DNA from: [Clostridium] asparagiforme DSM 15981
GTDB taxonomy: Bacteria; Bacillota; Clostridia; Lachnospirales; Lachnospiraceae
Length of the DNA stretch: 64,000 bases
Assembly (NCBI GenBank): GCA_025149125.1
Contig: CP102272.1
Location: forward strand, 124,001 to 188,000
Direction of reading: 5' to 3'
The notes under the pieces are model-generated. The model saw only the letters and a list, made by a program, of their open reading frames with translations, searched no databases and was not told the DNA's origin. A program made the position numbers and the translations under genes. Positions 23,205 through 32,526 of this stretch are shown in pieces; the stretch's first letter is position 1; every line of letters starts with the position of its first letter.

Positions 23205-25493
23205 ATGGCAGTTGGAAAAAGTATCATCCGCGTTGACGCATGCGAGAAGGTGACGGGCGGCGCCAAATATACGGCCGACCTGGAACCGAAAGGCGCTCTG
23301 GTCGCGAAAGTGGTCAGAAGTACCATCGCCAACGGGGTAGTAAAAGGATTTGACCTGGAGGCGGCCCTTGCGGTGCCGGGAGTTGTGAAGATCGTCACAT
23401 GTTTCGATGTGCCGGACTACCAGTTTCCCACCGCGGGCCACCCCTGGTCTGTGGAGACGGCCCATCAGGACATCGCGGACCGGAAGCTATTAAACACACG
23501 AGTGCGCGTGTACGGCGACGATATCGCCGCCGTAGTCGCGGAAGATGAGATCTCAGCAGCCAGGGCAGCGCGGCTGGTGATGGTGGAGTACGAAGAGTAT
23601 CCGCCGCTTCTCACACCGGAAGAAGCCCTGGCGGAGGGGGCGCCCCGGCTGCACGACGAGAAGCCGGGCAACCTGATCGCCCACTCCGGATTCAAGCTGG
23701 GCGAACTGAGCTACGAGGAGGCCGCAGAGGAAGAGGGCCTTATTGTGATCGACAAGGAATACGGGACGCAAAGCGTGCAGCACTGCCATATAGAGACGCC
23801 GGTTTCCTTTGCCTACATGGAAAAAGGGCGTATTGTCGTAACTACCTCAACCCAGATCCCCCATATCGTGCGCCGGGTGATCAGTCAGGCGCTGGGCGTG
23901 CCTATGGGGATGATCCGGGTGATCAAGCCGTATATCGGCGGCGGGTTCGGCAATAAACAGGATGTGCTGTATGAGCCGTTAAACGCCTACCTGTGCACAC
24001 TGGTGGGCGGGCGCTGCGTGAAGATGGAGATCAGCAGGGAGGAGACGCTGGCCTGCACCAGAGTCCGCCACGCGATGAATCTTCACGTGAAGGCGGCGGC
24101 CAGGAAGGACGGCACCCTGGTGGCCAGAAAGCTTACCGCTTACTCCAACCAGGGCGGATACGCCAGCCACGCGCACGCCATTGTAGCGAACACTTCAAAT
24201 GAATTTAAACAGATTTATCACGATGAAAAAGCGCTGGAAGCCGACGCCTACACGGTGTACACCAACATCGCCACCGGCGGCGCCATGCGCGGCTACGGAA
24301 TCCCCCAGGCAGCCTTTGCTGCGGAATGCATGGCTGACGACCTGGCGTTGCAGCTGGGAATGGATCCGCTGGAATTTCGCAGGAAGAACTGTATGCAGGC
24401 CGGATATGAGGACCCTCACACCCATGTGAAGTTTAACTCCTACGGCCTGATGGAGTGCATGGAAAAGGGGCGCGAATTGATCGGCTGGGATGAGAAGCGC
24501 AGAGAGTACGTGAATCAAACCGGGCCGGTGCGACGGGGAATCGGAATGGCGATTTTCTGTTACAAGACCGGAGTTTACCCCATTTCCCTGGAGACGGCCT
24601 CCTGCCGGATGGTCTTAAACCAGGACGGCTCCATGCAGCTGATGATGGGAGCAACCGAGATCGGCCAGGGTGCGGACACGGTGTTTGCGCAGATGGCGGC
24701 TCAGGTCACCGGAATCACCGAGGACCGGGTTAACGTGATGTCCACTCAGGACACGGATAGTTCGCCCTTTGACACCGGCGCTTACGCTTCCCGGCAGACC
24801 TATGTGAGCGGCAAGGCGGTGGTAAAGACCGGAACGTTATTCAAAGAAAAGATCCTGGACTACGCTTCCTATATGCTGAAGCGCCCCATGGATACCCTGG
24901 ATGTGAAGGAGAACAGCGTGGTGGACCGGGAGAGCGGGGAGCTTCTTCTCTCCATGGAGGAGCTGGCGACCACGGCGATCTACAGCCTGGACCGTTCCGT
25001 ACATATTACGGCGGAAGCCACCAGCCACTGTAAGGACAATACCTTCGCTTCCGGCGCCTGCTTTGCGGAGGTGGAGGTGGATATGCCTCTGGGTAAGGTT
25101 AAGGTGACAAACATTATCAACGTCCACGACAGCGGCGTACTCATCAATCCTAAGCTGGCCGAAGCCCAGGTGCACGGCGGCATGAGCATGGGGCTGGGAT
25201 ACGGCCTCAGCGAACAGCTGCTCTTCGACGCCAAGGGACGGCCGTTAAACGACAACCTGTTGGATTACAAGCTGCCCACGGCCATGGATACGCCGGACCT
25301 TCACGTGGAATTTGTGGAGATCAACGATCCCACAGGGCCCTTCGGCAACAAGGCGCTGGGTGAGCCGCCTGCGATTCCCGTGGCGCCGGCCATCCGCAAC
25401 GCGGTGTTAAATGCAACCGGAGTGGCGGTGGACAGTCTGCCCATGGACCCGCAGAAGATGGTGGCCCACTTCAAAGCGGCCGGACTCATATAG
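23205..25493 (+). CDS. xdhA: xanthine dehydrogenase molybdenum-binding subunit
   Basis: 762 residues of the xanthine oxidase large-subunit family. The N-terminal hammerhead domain starts KVTGGAKYTADL. Molybdopterin-binding blocks include PYIGGGFGNKQD, GGAMRGYGIPQAAFAAE, MGATEIGQGADTVFAQMAAQ, and the C-terminal NKALGEPPAIPVAPAIRNAV with the catalytic glutamate. It oxidises purine hydroxylation substrates, most likely xanthine to urate. ATG 23205 follows AGGAGGTATTGTCA. The FAD and iron-sulfur subunits follow in order. No molybdenum cofactor insertion gene (XdhC/YqeB type) is in the window. Confidence 0.92.
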   Translation: MAVGKSIIRVDACEKVTGGAKYTADLEPKGALVAKVVRSTIANGVVKGFDLEAALAVPGVVKIVTCFDVPDYQFPTAGHPWSVETAHQDIADRKLLNTRVRVYGDDIAAVVAEDEISAARAARLVMVEYEEYPPLLTPEEALAEGAPRLHDEKPGNLIAHSGFKLGELSYEEAAEEEGLIVIDKEYGTQSVQHCHIETPVSFAYMEKGRIVVTTSTQIPHIVRRVISQALGVPMGMIRVIKPYIGGGFGNKQDVLYEPLNAYLCTLVGGRCVKMEISREETLACTRVRHAMNLHVKAAARKDGTLVARKLTAYSNQGGYASHAHAIVANTSNEFKQIYHDEKALEADAYTVYTNIATGGAMRGYGIPQAAFAAECMADDLALQLGMDPLEFRRKNCMQAGYEDPHTHVKFNSYGLMECMEKGRELIGWDEKRREYVNQTGPVRRGIGMAIFCYKTGVYPISLETASCRMVLNQDGSMQLMMGATEIGQGADTVFAQMAAQVTGITEDRVNVMSTQDTDSSPFDTGAYASRQTYVSGKAVVKTGTLFKEKILDYASYMLKRPMDTLDVKENSVVDRESGELLLSMEELATTAIYSLDRSVHITAEATSHCKDNTFASGACFAEVEVDMPLGKVKVTNIINVHDSGVLINPKLAEAQVHGGMSMGLGYGLSEQLLFDAKGRPLNDNLLDYKLPTAMDTPDLHVEFVEINDPTGPFGNKALGEPPAIPVAPAIRNAVLNATGVAVDSLPMDPQKMVAHFKAAGLI

Positions 25494-25511
25494 AAAGGGC
25501 GGTGTTTTGTC

Positions 25512-26399
25512 ATGTATGATATTGAGAAATATGATCAGGCAGTGGATGTTGCGGATGCCATCCGCGCCCTGGAAAATGATCCCGACGCGGTGGTGATCTC
25601 CGGCGGCAGCGACGTGCTGATCAAGATACGCGAGGGCAAGCTGGCCGGGTGTTCCCTGGTGAGCATCCACGGTATCAAGGAGCTGGAGGGTATTTCCCTG
25701 GAGCCGGACGGCACCATCGTGATCGGCCCCTGTACCACCTTTTCCCATATTGCCAACAATGAAATCATTCGCCGCTATGTGCCCATGCTGGGCGACGCGG
25801 TGGATCAGGCCGGCGGTCCCCAGCTGCGCAACATCGGCACCATCGGCGGAAATGTCTGCAACGGCGTGACCAGCGCGGACAGCGCTTCCAGCCTGTGCTG
25901 CTTAAACGCGGTTCTGGTCCTTCAGGGGCCGCAGGGCGTGCGGGAAGTCCCCATCAGCGCCTGGTACGCCGGGCCGGGCCGCACGGTGAGAAATCACAGC
26001 GAAGTGCTCACGGCCATCCGGATCCGCAAAGAGGACTACGAGGGTTTCGGAGGCCATTACATCAAATACGGCAAACGAAACGCCATGGAGATCGCAACCC
26101 TGGGCTGCGCGGTATCCGTGAAGCTGGCGGAGGACAAACGGCATGTGGCCGACCTGCGCCTGGCATACGGGGTGGCCGCCCCGACACCCATCCGCTGCGG
26201 CAAAATCGAGGCGGAAGCGGTGGGCTGCGAGGCCGGCGAGGAGCTGGCGGATCGGATCGGCAAGGGCGCGCTGGAAGAGGTGAACCCGCGGTCCAGCTGG
26301 AGAGCTTCCAAGGAGTTCCGCCTGCAGCTGGTGGAGGAACTGGCGAAACGCGCCTTCAAGCAGGCGGTATTGAATGCAGGGGGTGAGTGGAATGCTTAA
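25512..26399 (+). CDS. xdhB: xanthine dehydrogenase FAD-binding subunit
   Basis: 295 residues of the CO-dehydrogenase/XDH medium-subunit family. FAD contacts are visible in VVISGGSDVLIKIREG and in QLRNIGTIGGNVCNGVTSADSASSL split across the flavin-binding helix; RNIGTIGGN is the family signature. It passes electrons from the [2Fe-2S] clusters to NAD+. The start is 18 nt after xdhA, and the 3' end overlaps the iron-sulfur subunit by 8 nt, indicating translational coupling. Confidence 0.92.
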   Translation: MYDIEKYDQAVDVADAIRALENDPDAVVISGGSDVLIKIREGKLAGCSLVSIHGIKELEGISLEPDGTIVIGPCTTFSHIANNEIIRRYVPMLGDAVDQAGGPQLRNIGTIGGNVCNGVTSADSASSLCCLNAVLVLQGPQGVREVPISAWYAGPGRTVRNHSEVLTAIRIRKEDYEGFGGHYIKYGKRNAMEIATLGCAVSVKLAEDKRHVADLRLAYGVAAPTPIRCGKIEAEAVGCEAGEELADRIGKGALEEVNPRSSWRASKEFRLQLVEELAKRAFKQAVLNAGGEWNA

Positions 26400-26880
26400 A
26401 ATCATTCATATGACGGTCAACGGTAATGATGTGGAAGTGGCCATCGACCCCAGGGAGTCGCTGCTGGACACCCTGCGGGGCCGTCTGGGACTGACCAGCG
26501 TGAAGAAGGGCTGCGAGGTCGGCGAGTGCGGCGCCTGCACGGTGCTGGTGGACGGAGAGGCCATTGACAGCTGTATCTATCTCACCGTCTGGGCAGAGGG
26601 ACGAAGGATCATGACCGTGGAGGGCTTAAAGGGACCAAACGGCGAATTGAGCCCCATCCAGAAGGCGTTTATCGAGGAAGCGGCGGTCCAGTGCGGCTTC
26701 TGCACGCCGGGCCTGATTATGTCCGCGGTGGAAATCGTGGGCACCGGAAAGCGCTACAACCGGGATGAGCTGCGCAAACTGATCTCCGGGCACCTGTGCC
26801 GGTGTACAGGGTATGAAAATATCCTGAACGCCATGGAGCGCATTGTGGAGGAGACCTATAAGGTAGTGGGAGAGAGCTGA
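26392..26880 (+). CDS. xdhC: xanthine dehydrogenase [2Fe-2S] subunit
   Basis: 162 residues. The N-terminal plant-ferredoxin-like cluster is held by CEVGECGACTVLVDG plus DSC, and the second helical cluster by CGFCTPGLIM and CRCTGYENI, the normal eight-cysteine set. It carries electrons from the molybdenum centre to the flavin. ATG 26392 follows GGGGGTGAGTGGA; earlier in-frame starts inside xdhB are not needed. The symbol follows the E. coli xdhABC convention, not the maturation factor also called XdhC. Confidence 0.92.
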   Translation: MLKIIHMTVNGNDVEVAIDPRESLLDTLRGRLGLTSVKKGCEVGECGACTVLVDGEAIDSCIYLTVWAEGRRIMTVEGLKGPNGELSPIQKAFIEEAAVQCGFCTPGLIMSAVEIVGTGKRYNRDELRKLISGHLCRCTGYENILNAMERIVEETYKVVGES

Positions 26881-26912
26881 GAGGATAAAAGATTATAATA
26901 TAAGCCATACAT

Positions 26913-26952
26913 AAAGCGGCCGCCGCGGTTGGAAACAGCCCGGCGGCCGCTT
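26913..26952. repeat. 40-bp hairpin repeat, copy A (left of the TA module)
   Basis: AAGCGGCCGCCG pairs perfectly with CGGCGGCCGCTT around a 15-nt loop. The full 40 bp, including the loop, is identical to 27720-27759. It sits where the xdh operon terminator would be, but has no real T tract. Confidence 0.9.
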
Positions 26953-27052
26953 CCGACGGCGATCGGGAGCAAAATCACCAGTAAATGCTTGCGATTCGCT
27001 TGCATACCGCAAGCGTTTTGTGATATACTACCTTTGAAAGGAAGTGATTAGT

Positions 27053-27358
27053 ATGGCACGAACCTCTAATATTTTTGCCCGTGTAGAGCCGGGGATTAAA
27101 GAACAGGCGGAAGAGGTATTGGACCAGTTGGGGATCCCCATGTCCAATGCAATCGGAATGTTTTTAAGACAGGTTGTGCTGCAGCGCGGTATTCCGTTTG
27201 AAATGAAGCTGCCCGCAAGTACACCAATCGCAATGGGCTCTCTGACTAAGGAGCAGTTTGATTCCGAGATCAACAAGGGTCTATCTGATATAAAAGCCGG
27301 CAAGGTTCACACCGCGGATTTTATTGAAGAAGAAATGAAAAGAGATTTTGGCGTATGA
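27053..27358 (+). CDS. RelB/DinJ-family antitoxin
   Basis: 101 residues. The N-terminal MARTSNIFARVEPGIKEQAEEVLDQLGIPMSNAIGMFLRQVV is a ribbon-helix-helix domain of the RelB/DinJ type, used for DNA binding and dimerisation. The acidic, helical C-terminus would wrap the toxin. GAAAGGAAGTGATT precedes ATG 27053; an upstream in-frame start at 27044 is less likely. The stop overlaps the toxin start by 4 nt (ATGA). Confidence 0.9.
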   Translation: MARTSNIFARVEPGIKEQAEEVLDQLGIPMSNAIGMFLRQVVLQRGIPFEMKLPASTPIAMGSLTKEQFDSEINKGLSDIKAGKVHTADFIEEEMKRDFGV

Positions 27359-27684
27359 GCTGGAATATCGTATATTCAGAGCAGGCACGGTTGGATTTGA
27401 GGAGGATTTACGAATACATTTCCAATGAATTGTGTGTGCCGGACACCGCTGCAAATCAGGCAAGGCGGATCATGCAGAGAATCAGGAGTTTGGATGATAT
27501 GCCTTTGCGCCATCATTTGTATGAGGAGGAGCCTTGGCATAGTATGGGTATCCGTTTTTTCCCAGTTGATAATTACCTGGTTTTCTATCTGCCAAATGAG
27601 ACGGAAGGGATTGTAAATATTGTCCGCATTATGTATGGTGGGCGGGATATTCGGAAACAGCTTAGCAATACCATAAAATTTTAG
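27355..27684 (+). CDS. RelE/ParE-family toxin
   Basis: 109 residues with the RelE/ParE fold pattern: SWNIVYSEQARLDLRRIYEYIS (two helices after the first strand), a central PLRHHLYEEEPWHSMGIRFFPVDNYLVFY strand block and the C-terminal IVNIVRIMYGGRDIRKQL. The IRFFPVDNYLVFY and IMYGGRDI pieces are typical of ParE/YoeB-like toxins. Target (ribosome-bound mRNA or gyrase) cannot be decided. Coupled to the antitoxin by an ATGA overlap. Confidence 0.88.
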   Translation: MSWNIVYSEQARLDLRRIYEYISNELCVPDTAANQARRIMQRIRSLDDMPLRHHLYEEEPWHSMGIRFFPVDNYLVFYLPNETEGIVNIVRIMYGGRDIRKQLSNTIKF

Positions 27685-27719
27685 CATAAGAGGCATCGAT
27701 GTGAAGTAGATGCAGTGCA

Positions 27720-27759
27720 AAAGCGGCCGCCGCGGTTGGAAACAGCCCGGCGGCCGCTT
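27720..27759. repeat. 40-bp hairpin repeat, copy B (right of the TA module)
   Basis: Identical over 40 bp to 26913-26952, in the same orientation. The two copies bracket the toxin-antitoxin genes, leaving 767 bp between them. Confidence 0.9.
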
Positions 27760-27902
27760 TACGCAGATTTTACAAAAACTATACCTTACCATGCTTTCTC
27801 TGCCCGCCATATTTTTGTATACTCCAAACTGTAACAGCAAGAGAAACGTAAAACAGCACCCGGAAATGGACGGGGTGCGGATTCATTTGGAGGCATAGGA
27901 TT

Positions 27903-28853
27903 ATGAAAAAGAACAGAAAAGCAATTCTTGCAATGATCACAACAGCGATGCTGGCGGCCGGCGCTTTGGCGGGCTGCGGCAGCGCTTCAGGAAATACCAC
28001 GGAGGCTGCCGGGACGGAGACCAAAACCACAGCATCCACGACGGCGGACACGTCCGCAGATACCACCGCGGATACCACAATGGCGGAAACGGCTGCGGAT
28101 GAGACCGCTGCGGATTTAAGCGGCTCCATCAGCATGGTGGGCTCCACCTCCATGGAGAAGTTTGCCAACGCGCTGAGCGAGGCATTTATGGAAAAGTACC
28201 CTGACGTGACGGTTTCCGCCCAGTTCGTGGGCTCGGGCGCAGGGGTTGAGGCGGTGCTGAACGGGACCGCGGATATCGGCAATTCCTCCCGGAACTTAAA
28301 GGACGAGGAGAAGGAAAAGGGCGCTGTGGAAAATATCGTAGCCATCGACGGAATTGCCGTGGTGGTGGACCCAGCCAACGGGGTTGCGGATCTGACCAGG
28401 GAGCAGCTGGCGGACGTCTACACCGGCAAGATCAATAACTGGAAGGATCTGGGAGGATCCGACGCCCCCATCGTGGTGGTGGGCCGTGAGTCCGGTTCCG
28501 GCACCCGAGGAGCGTTCGAGGAGCTTCTGGGGCTGGAGGACACCTGCAAGTACAGCAATGAACTGGACAGCACCGGAGCGGTGATGGCAAAGGTGGCTTC
28601 CACTCCCGGTTCCATCGGTTACGTGTCTCTGGATGTGCTGGACGATACGGTGAAGGCGCTGAATCTGGAGGGGGCCGAGCCCACCGAGGAGAACATCAAG
28701 GCCGGAAGCTATTTCTTAAGCCGCCCCTTCGTGATGGCCACCAAGGGTGATCTGAGCCAGCAGAGTGAGCTGGTGCAGGCGCTGTTCGCCTACCTTCAGT
28801 CCGACGAAGGCGCTGAATTGGTGAAGTCCGTGGGCCTGATCACGGTAGAGTAA
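27903..28853 (+). CDS. pstS: phosphate ABC transporter substrate-binding lipoprotein
   Basis: 316 residues. A lipoprotein signal with lipobox LAGC (Cys near residue 25) leads into a Thr/Ala-rich linker. The mature protein starts SGSISMVGSTSMEKFANAL and contains phosphate-binding loops GSGAGVEAVLNGTADIGNSSR and GRESGSGTRGAFEELLG, as in PstS. It captures extracytoplasmic phosphate for PstCAB. TTGGAGGCATAGGATT precedes the ATG. A hairpin after the stop separates it from pstC, which usually allows higher pstS expression. Confidence 0.94.
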   Translation: MKKNRKAILAMITTAMLAAGALAGCGSASGNTTEAAGTETKTTASTTADTSADTTADTTMAETAADETAADLSGSISMVGSTSMEKFANALSEAFMEKYPDVTVSAQFVGSGAGVEAVLNGTADIGNSSRNLKDEEKEKGAVENIVAIDGIAVVVDPANGVADLTREQLADVYTGKINNWKDLGGSDAPIVVVGRESGSGTRGAFEELLGLEDTCKYSNELDSTGAVMAKVASTPGSIGYVSLDVLDDTVKALNLEGAEPTEENIKAGSYFLSRPFVMATKGDLSQQSELVQALFAYLQSDEGAELVKSVGLITVE

Positions 28854-28869
28854 CCGGAATCGGCGGAGT

Positions 28870-28890
28870 ATTCCGGCAAAACGCCGGAAT
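28870..28890 (+). other. intercistronic hairpin between pstS and pstC
   Basis: ATTCCGGC (28870-28877) pairs with GCCGGAAT (28883-28890) over a 5-nt loop. No T tract follows, so it probably stabilises pstS mRNA or partially attenuates the downstream genes. Confidence 0.65.
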
Positions 28891-28978
28891 TACAGCCGGC
28901 CGGTTGGAACCTGTGCGGCGTGTTGCGGTCTGCTATGTGACCCGCGGCACGCCGGTCGTTTGAAAGGAGAGACACTGC

Positions 28979-29917
28979 ATGAGCTCGGAAACCATTTCCA
29001 TTCGTTCCCACCACGGCAGCAAGTCCGCGGTTGAAAAGGCAGCCCAGGTGATCTTTACGGCCTGCGGCTTTTTCGCTGTGCTGGCGGTGGCGTCCATCGC
29101 TCTTTACATGGTGGTCAGCGGGACCCCGGCGCTGTTTAAGGTGGGGATACTGGAAATCCTGTTTGGCAGCGTGTGGCGACCGGATGGGGCGGAGGCGTCC
29201 TTCGGCATCCTCTACGTGATCCTCACCTCCATCGTGGGTACTTCCATGGCGATTCTGATCGGAGTGCCCATCGGCGTGATGACCGCCGTGTTTCTGGCCG
29301 AGGTGGCGCCGCCGCGGCTGGCTGGCTTTGTCCGCCCGGCCGTGGAGCTGTTGGCCGGAATTCCTTCGGTGATTTACGGCCTTCTGGGAATTCTGATCTT
29401 AAACCCGCTGATGTATAAGCTGGAGCTGATCATTTTCAAAGGCTCCCAGACTCATCAGTTTACCGGCGGAGCCAATCTTATTTCCGCCGTGCTGGTGCTG
29501 GCGCTGATGATACTGCCCACTGTGATCAATATTAGCGAGTCCGCGCTGCGGGCCGTGCCGGTTCAGCTTCGCAGCGCCTCCCTGGCGCTGGGAGCCACAA
29601 AAATACAGACGATATTCCATGTGGCGCTCCCCGCGGCCAGGTCCGGGATCATCACCGCGATTGTGCTGGGAACCGGGCGCGCCATCGGCGAGGCCATGGC
29701 CATCAGCCTGGTGTCGGGCAGCTCGGTCAATCTGCCCCTGCCCTTTAACTCCGTACGCTTCCTGACCACGGCCATTGTGTCGGAGATGGGATATGCGGCC
29801 GGGCTGCACCGGGAGGTGTTGTTCACCATCGGTCTGGTGCTGTTTGCATTTATCATGATCATCAATGCCAGCCTGACCGGGTTGCTGAAGAAGGGAGGAA
29901 ACAGGAATGACAGGTGA
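28979..29917 (+). CDS. pstC: phosphate ABC transporter permease PstC
   Basis: 312 residues with six hydrophobic segments. The inner-membrane component loop reads ALRAVPVQLRSASLALGATKIQTIFHVALPAARSG in pieces, matching the EAA motif of PstC; the block AGIPSVIYGLLGILIL is also characteristic. It pairs with PstA in the channel. The 3' end overlaps pstA by 11 nt. Confidence 0.93.
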   Translation: MSSETISIRSHHGSKSAVEKAAQVIFTACGFFAVLAVASIALYMVVSGTPALFKVGILEILFGSVWRPDGAEASFGILYVILTSIVGTSMAILIGVPIGVMTAVFLAEVAPPRLAGFVRPAVELLAGIPSVIYGLLGILILNPLMYKLELIIFKGSQTHQFTGGANLISAVLVLALMILPTVINISESALRAVPVQLRSASLALGATKIQTIFHVALPAARSGIITAIVLGTGRAIGEAMAISLVSGSSVNLPLPFNSVRFLTTAIVSEMGYAAGLHREVLFTIGLVLFAFIMIINASLTGLLKKGGNRNDR

Positions 29918-30812
29918 AGCGGCCATTCGGATTCATAAACAGTCCGTGGTGCGAAAGAGCATTTACGGCAGGCATGTGCGCATGTCGGACCTGATTCTCA
30001 CCGGCCTCATCTATCTGTGCGCCGGTCTCTCCATCGCCATACTGACCGGAATCATGGGCTATGTGTTTGTACGGGGAATCCCAAACATCAGCTGGCGGTT
30101 TCTCACCACGGTCACCAGCGCCACCAAGGGCACCTTTGGAATATTGGGAAATATTGTAAATACGCTGTACATTGTGGTGATCACGCTGCTGATCGCAACG
30201 CCCATTGGAATCGGGGCGGCGATCTACCTGAACGAGTACGCCAGGCCGGGGCGTCTGGTGAAAGCCATTGAGTTCACCACCGAGACGTTGTCCGGCATAC
30301 CGTCCATTATTTTCGGCCTCTTTGGCATGGTGTTTTTTGGAAATACACTGGGCCTCAAATATTCCATTCTCACCGGCGCGTTGACGCTGACCCTGATGAT
30401 CCTGCCGTTGATCACGCGGACCACCCAGGAGGCGTTAAAAACGGTGCCGGATAGCTACCGGAGCGGCGCTCTGGGCATCGGGGCCACAAAATGGTATATG
30501 ATCCGCACCATCCTGCTGCCCAGCGCCATGCCGGGAATTCTCACCGGCGTGATTCTGGCTATCGGCCGGATTGTGGGGGAGTCGGCCGCCCTTCTGTTCA
30601 CCGCGGGCAGCGGTTACTACATGCCCAAAAACTGGCTGGGCAAGGTGATGGAGCCGGGCGGAACCCTGACGATTCAGCTTTACCTGTTTATGCAGAAGGC
30701 GAAGTACAACGAGGCGTTCGGCGTGGCGGTGGTGCTGTTGGCGATCGTTTTGGCCATCAACGGCCTGGCCAGGTATTTGTCACGAAAATTCAATGTGGAG
30801 GCTGGCGCATAG
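29907..30812 (+). CDS. pstA: phosphate ABC transporter permease PstA
   Basis: 301 residues with six hydrophobic segments. PstA blocks are [32 protein letters not shown] and the EAA loop [21 protein letters not shown]. It starts inside the end of pstC, and the GTG start of pstB lies 20 nt after its stop. One of the two membrane subunits of the high-affinity phosphate importer. Confidence 0.93.
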   Translation: MTGEAAIRIHKQSVVRKSIYGRHVRMSDLILTGLIYLCAGLSIAILTGIMGYVFVRGIPNISWRFLTTVTSATKGTFGILGNIVNTLYIVVITLLIATPIGIGAAIYLNEYARPGRLVKAIEFTTETLSGIPSIIFGLFGMVFFGNTLGLKYSILTGALTLTLMILPLITRTTQEALKTVPDSYRSGALGIGATKWYMIRTILLPSAMPGILTGVILAIGRIVGESAALLFTAGSGYYMPKNWLGKVMEPGGTLTIQLYLFMQKAKYNEAFGVAVVLLAIVLAINGLARYLSRKFNVEAGA

Positions 30813-30831
30813 AGCCGGGGAGGAGAATAAC

Positions 30832-31593
30832 GTGGAAGCTAAGACAAAAATTTCGGCCCGGAGCCTGAATCTGTATTACGGTGAAAATCACGCGTTAAAG
30901 GATATCAGCCTGGACCTGTATGAACATAAAATCACCGCGTTTATCGGGCCGTCGGGCTGCGGAAAGTCCACCTTTTTAAAGACATTGAACCGCATGAACG
31001 ACCTGGTGGCCGGTGTTAAAATAGACGGGACGGTGCTGTTGGACGAGGAAGATATCTATGATCCTCAAGTGGACACCACGCTTCTTCGCAAGAAAATCGG
31101 CATGGTGTTCCAGCAGCCCAACCCATTTCCCATGAGCATCTACGACAATGTGGCCTACGGCCCCAGAATTCACGGAATCAAGAACAAGGCCAGACTGGAC
31201 GAGATTGTGGAGAGCAGCCTGCGGGGCGCGGCCCTGTGGGACGAGGTTTCCGACCGGCTGAGGAAGCCGGCTCTGGGGCTTTCCGGCGGCCAGCAGCAGA
31301 GGCTGTGCATCGCCAGGGCCTTGGCCGTGGAGCCGGAGGTGCTTCTGATGGATGAGCCGACCTCGGCTCTGGACCCCATCTCCACTCTGAAGATCGAGGA
31401 TTTGATGGACGACTTAAAGAGCCGTTACACGGTGGCGATCGTCACCCATAATATGCAGCAGGCGGCGCGTATTGCCGACTACACGGCGTTTTTTCTGGTG
31501 GGCGAGGTGGTGGAGTACGCGGCCACGGACGAACTGTTCACCGTGCCGCGGGATAAGCGCACGGAAGATTATATTACCGGACGTTTTGGCTGA
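30832..31593 (+). CDS. pstB: phosphate ABC transporter ATPase
   Basis: 253 residues. Walker [11 protein letters not shown]-loop [21 protein letters not shown] (a PstB hallmark read in two parts), signature [16 protein letters not shown], Walker [12 protein letters not shown] and the switch histidine in [11 protein letters not shown]. The GTG at 30832 with GGGGAGGAG 8 nt upstream is preferred over an in-frame ATG at 30793 that would overlap pstA. It powers phosphate import. Confidence 0.94.
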   Translation: MEAKTKISARSLNLYYGENHALKDISLDLYEHKITAFIGPSGCGKSTFLKTLNRMNDLVAGVKIDGTVLLDEEDIYDPQVDTTLLRKKIGMVFQQPNPFPMSIYDNVAYGPRIHGIKNKARLDEIVESSLRGAALWDEVSDRLRKPALGLSGGQQQRLCIARALAVEPEVLLMDEPTSALDPISTLKIEDLMDDLKSRYTVAIVTHNMQQAARIADYTAFFLVGEVVEYAATDELFTVPRDKRTEDYITGRFG

Positions 31594-31715
31594 CGGATGG
31601 TTCGGCGGCGGGTGCAAACGCACAGCGGTCGGCCGAATGGGTGGAGACGGGCTGCGCGCGGCGGTGAGCCGGACAGCTGTAACGGTCCGCAAGGGCGTTG
31701 GGAAAGGGGTTTAAA

Positions 31716-32378
31716 ATGAGCGTTAGAGTGACATATGAACATGAGTTGGGGCTGCTCAACCAGGATTTGATGGAGATGGCCCACATGGTGGAGCGGGCCA
31801 TTGAGCAGACCTTTACGGCCTTTGAAGATCAGGATTTTCAGATGGCGGAGGATATCATCAAGGGCGACCGCACGGTCAACGACATGGAGCGGGCCATTGA
31901 GGCCCGGTGCCTGTCCCTGATTCTGCGCCAGCAGCCCGTTGCCGGGGACCTGCGCCAGGTTTCCACCGCGCTGAAGGTGGTGACGGATTTGGAGCGTATC
32001 GGGGACCACGCCTCGGATATCGCGGAGCTGATTCTGCGCATCAAGAGCGACCACGCTTACCACATCGTAAAGCATTTGCCGGCCATGGCGGCTGCGGCTG
32101 GGAAAATGGTCCACGACGCCATCGAGGCGTTTATCAACCGGGATTTGGATGCGGCCGTCTCCATTATCAAACGGGACGACGAGGTGGATAATCTGTTCAA
32201 CCAGGTGAAAACGGACGTGATTCAGCTGCTGCGGGTATCGCCGGACCAGGCGGACCAAGGCATCGATCTGCTGATGGTGGCAAAATATCTGGAGCGCATC
32301 GGGGATCACGCGGTCAACGTGTGCGAGTGGACTCAGTTCTCCCGGACAGGGGCTCTGAAAAATGTGAGAATTATGTAA
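31716..32378 (+). CDS. phoU: phosphate signalling protein PhoU
   Basis: 220 residues, helical, with the two PhoU repeats. Metal-binding ERIGDHASDIAE in the first repeat and ERIGDHAVNVCEW in the second are diagnostic. It couples Pst transporter state to PhoR/PhoB-type signalling and limits phosphate uptake. ATG 31716 has AAAGGGG 6 nt upstream. It is the last gene of the pst operon; no phoBR pair is in the window. Confidence 0.94.
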   Translation: MSVRVTYEHELGLLNQDLMEMAHMVERAIEQTFTAFEDQDFQMAEDIIKGDRTVNDMERAIEARCLSLILRQQPVAGDLRQVSTALKVVTDLERIGDHASDIAELILRIKSDHAYHIVKHLPAMAAAAGKMVHDAIEAFINRDLDAAVSIIKRDDEVDNLFNQVKTDVIQLLRVSPDQADQGIDLLMVAKYLERIGDHAVNVCEWTQFSRTGALKNVRIM

Positions 32379-32384
32379 ATAGAC

Positions 32385-32454
32385 AGGGCGTGCGCTGTTG
32401 CGCGCGCGGTACATAGGGCAGTGCGCCGTTGCGGGCGCACGCCCTTTACTTTTA
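32385..32454 (+). terminator. terminator of the pst operon
   Basis: AGGGCGTGCGC (32385-32395) pairs with GCGCACGCCCT (32435-32445), followed by TTACTTTTA. The loop is about 39 nt and GC-rich. Confidence 0.75.
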
Positions 32455-32526
32455 TTTTCAGATGCTTTAAAATAAAAATCAGCAGGACGGCAAGAGCCGA
32501 ATCAGAGCGGAAAAGGAGTGTTGGAA

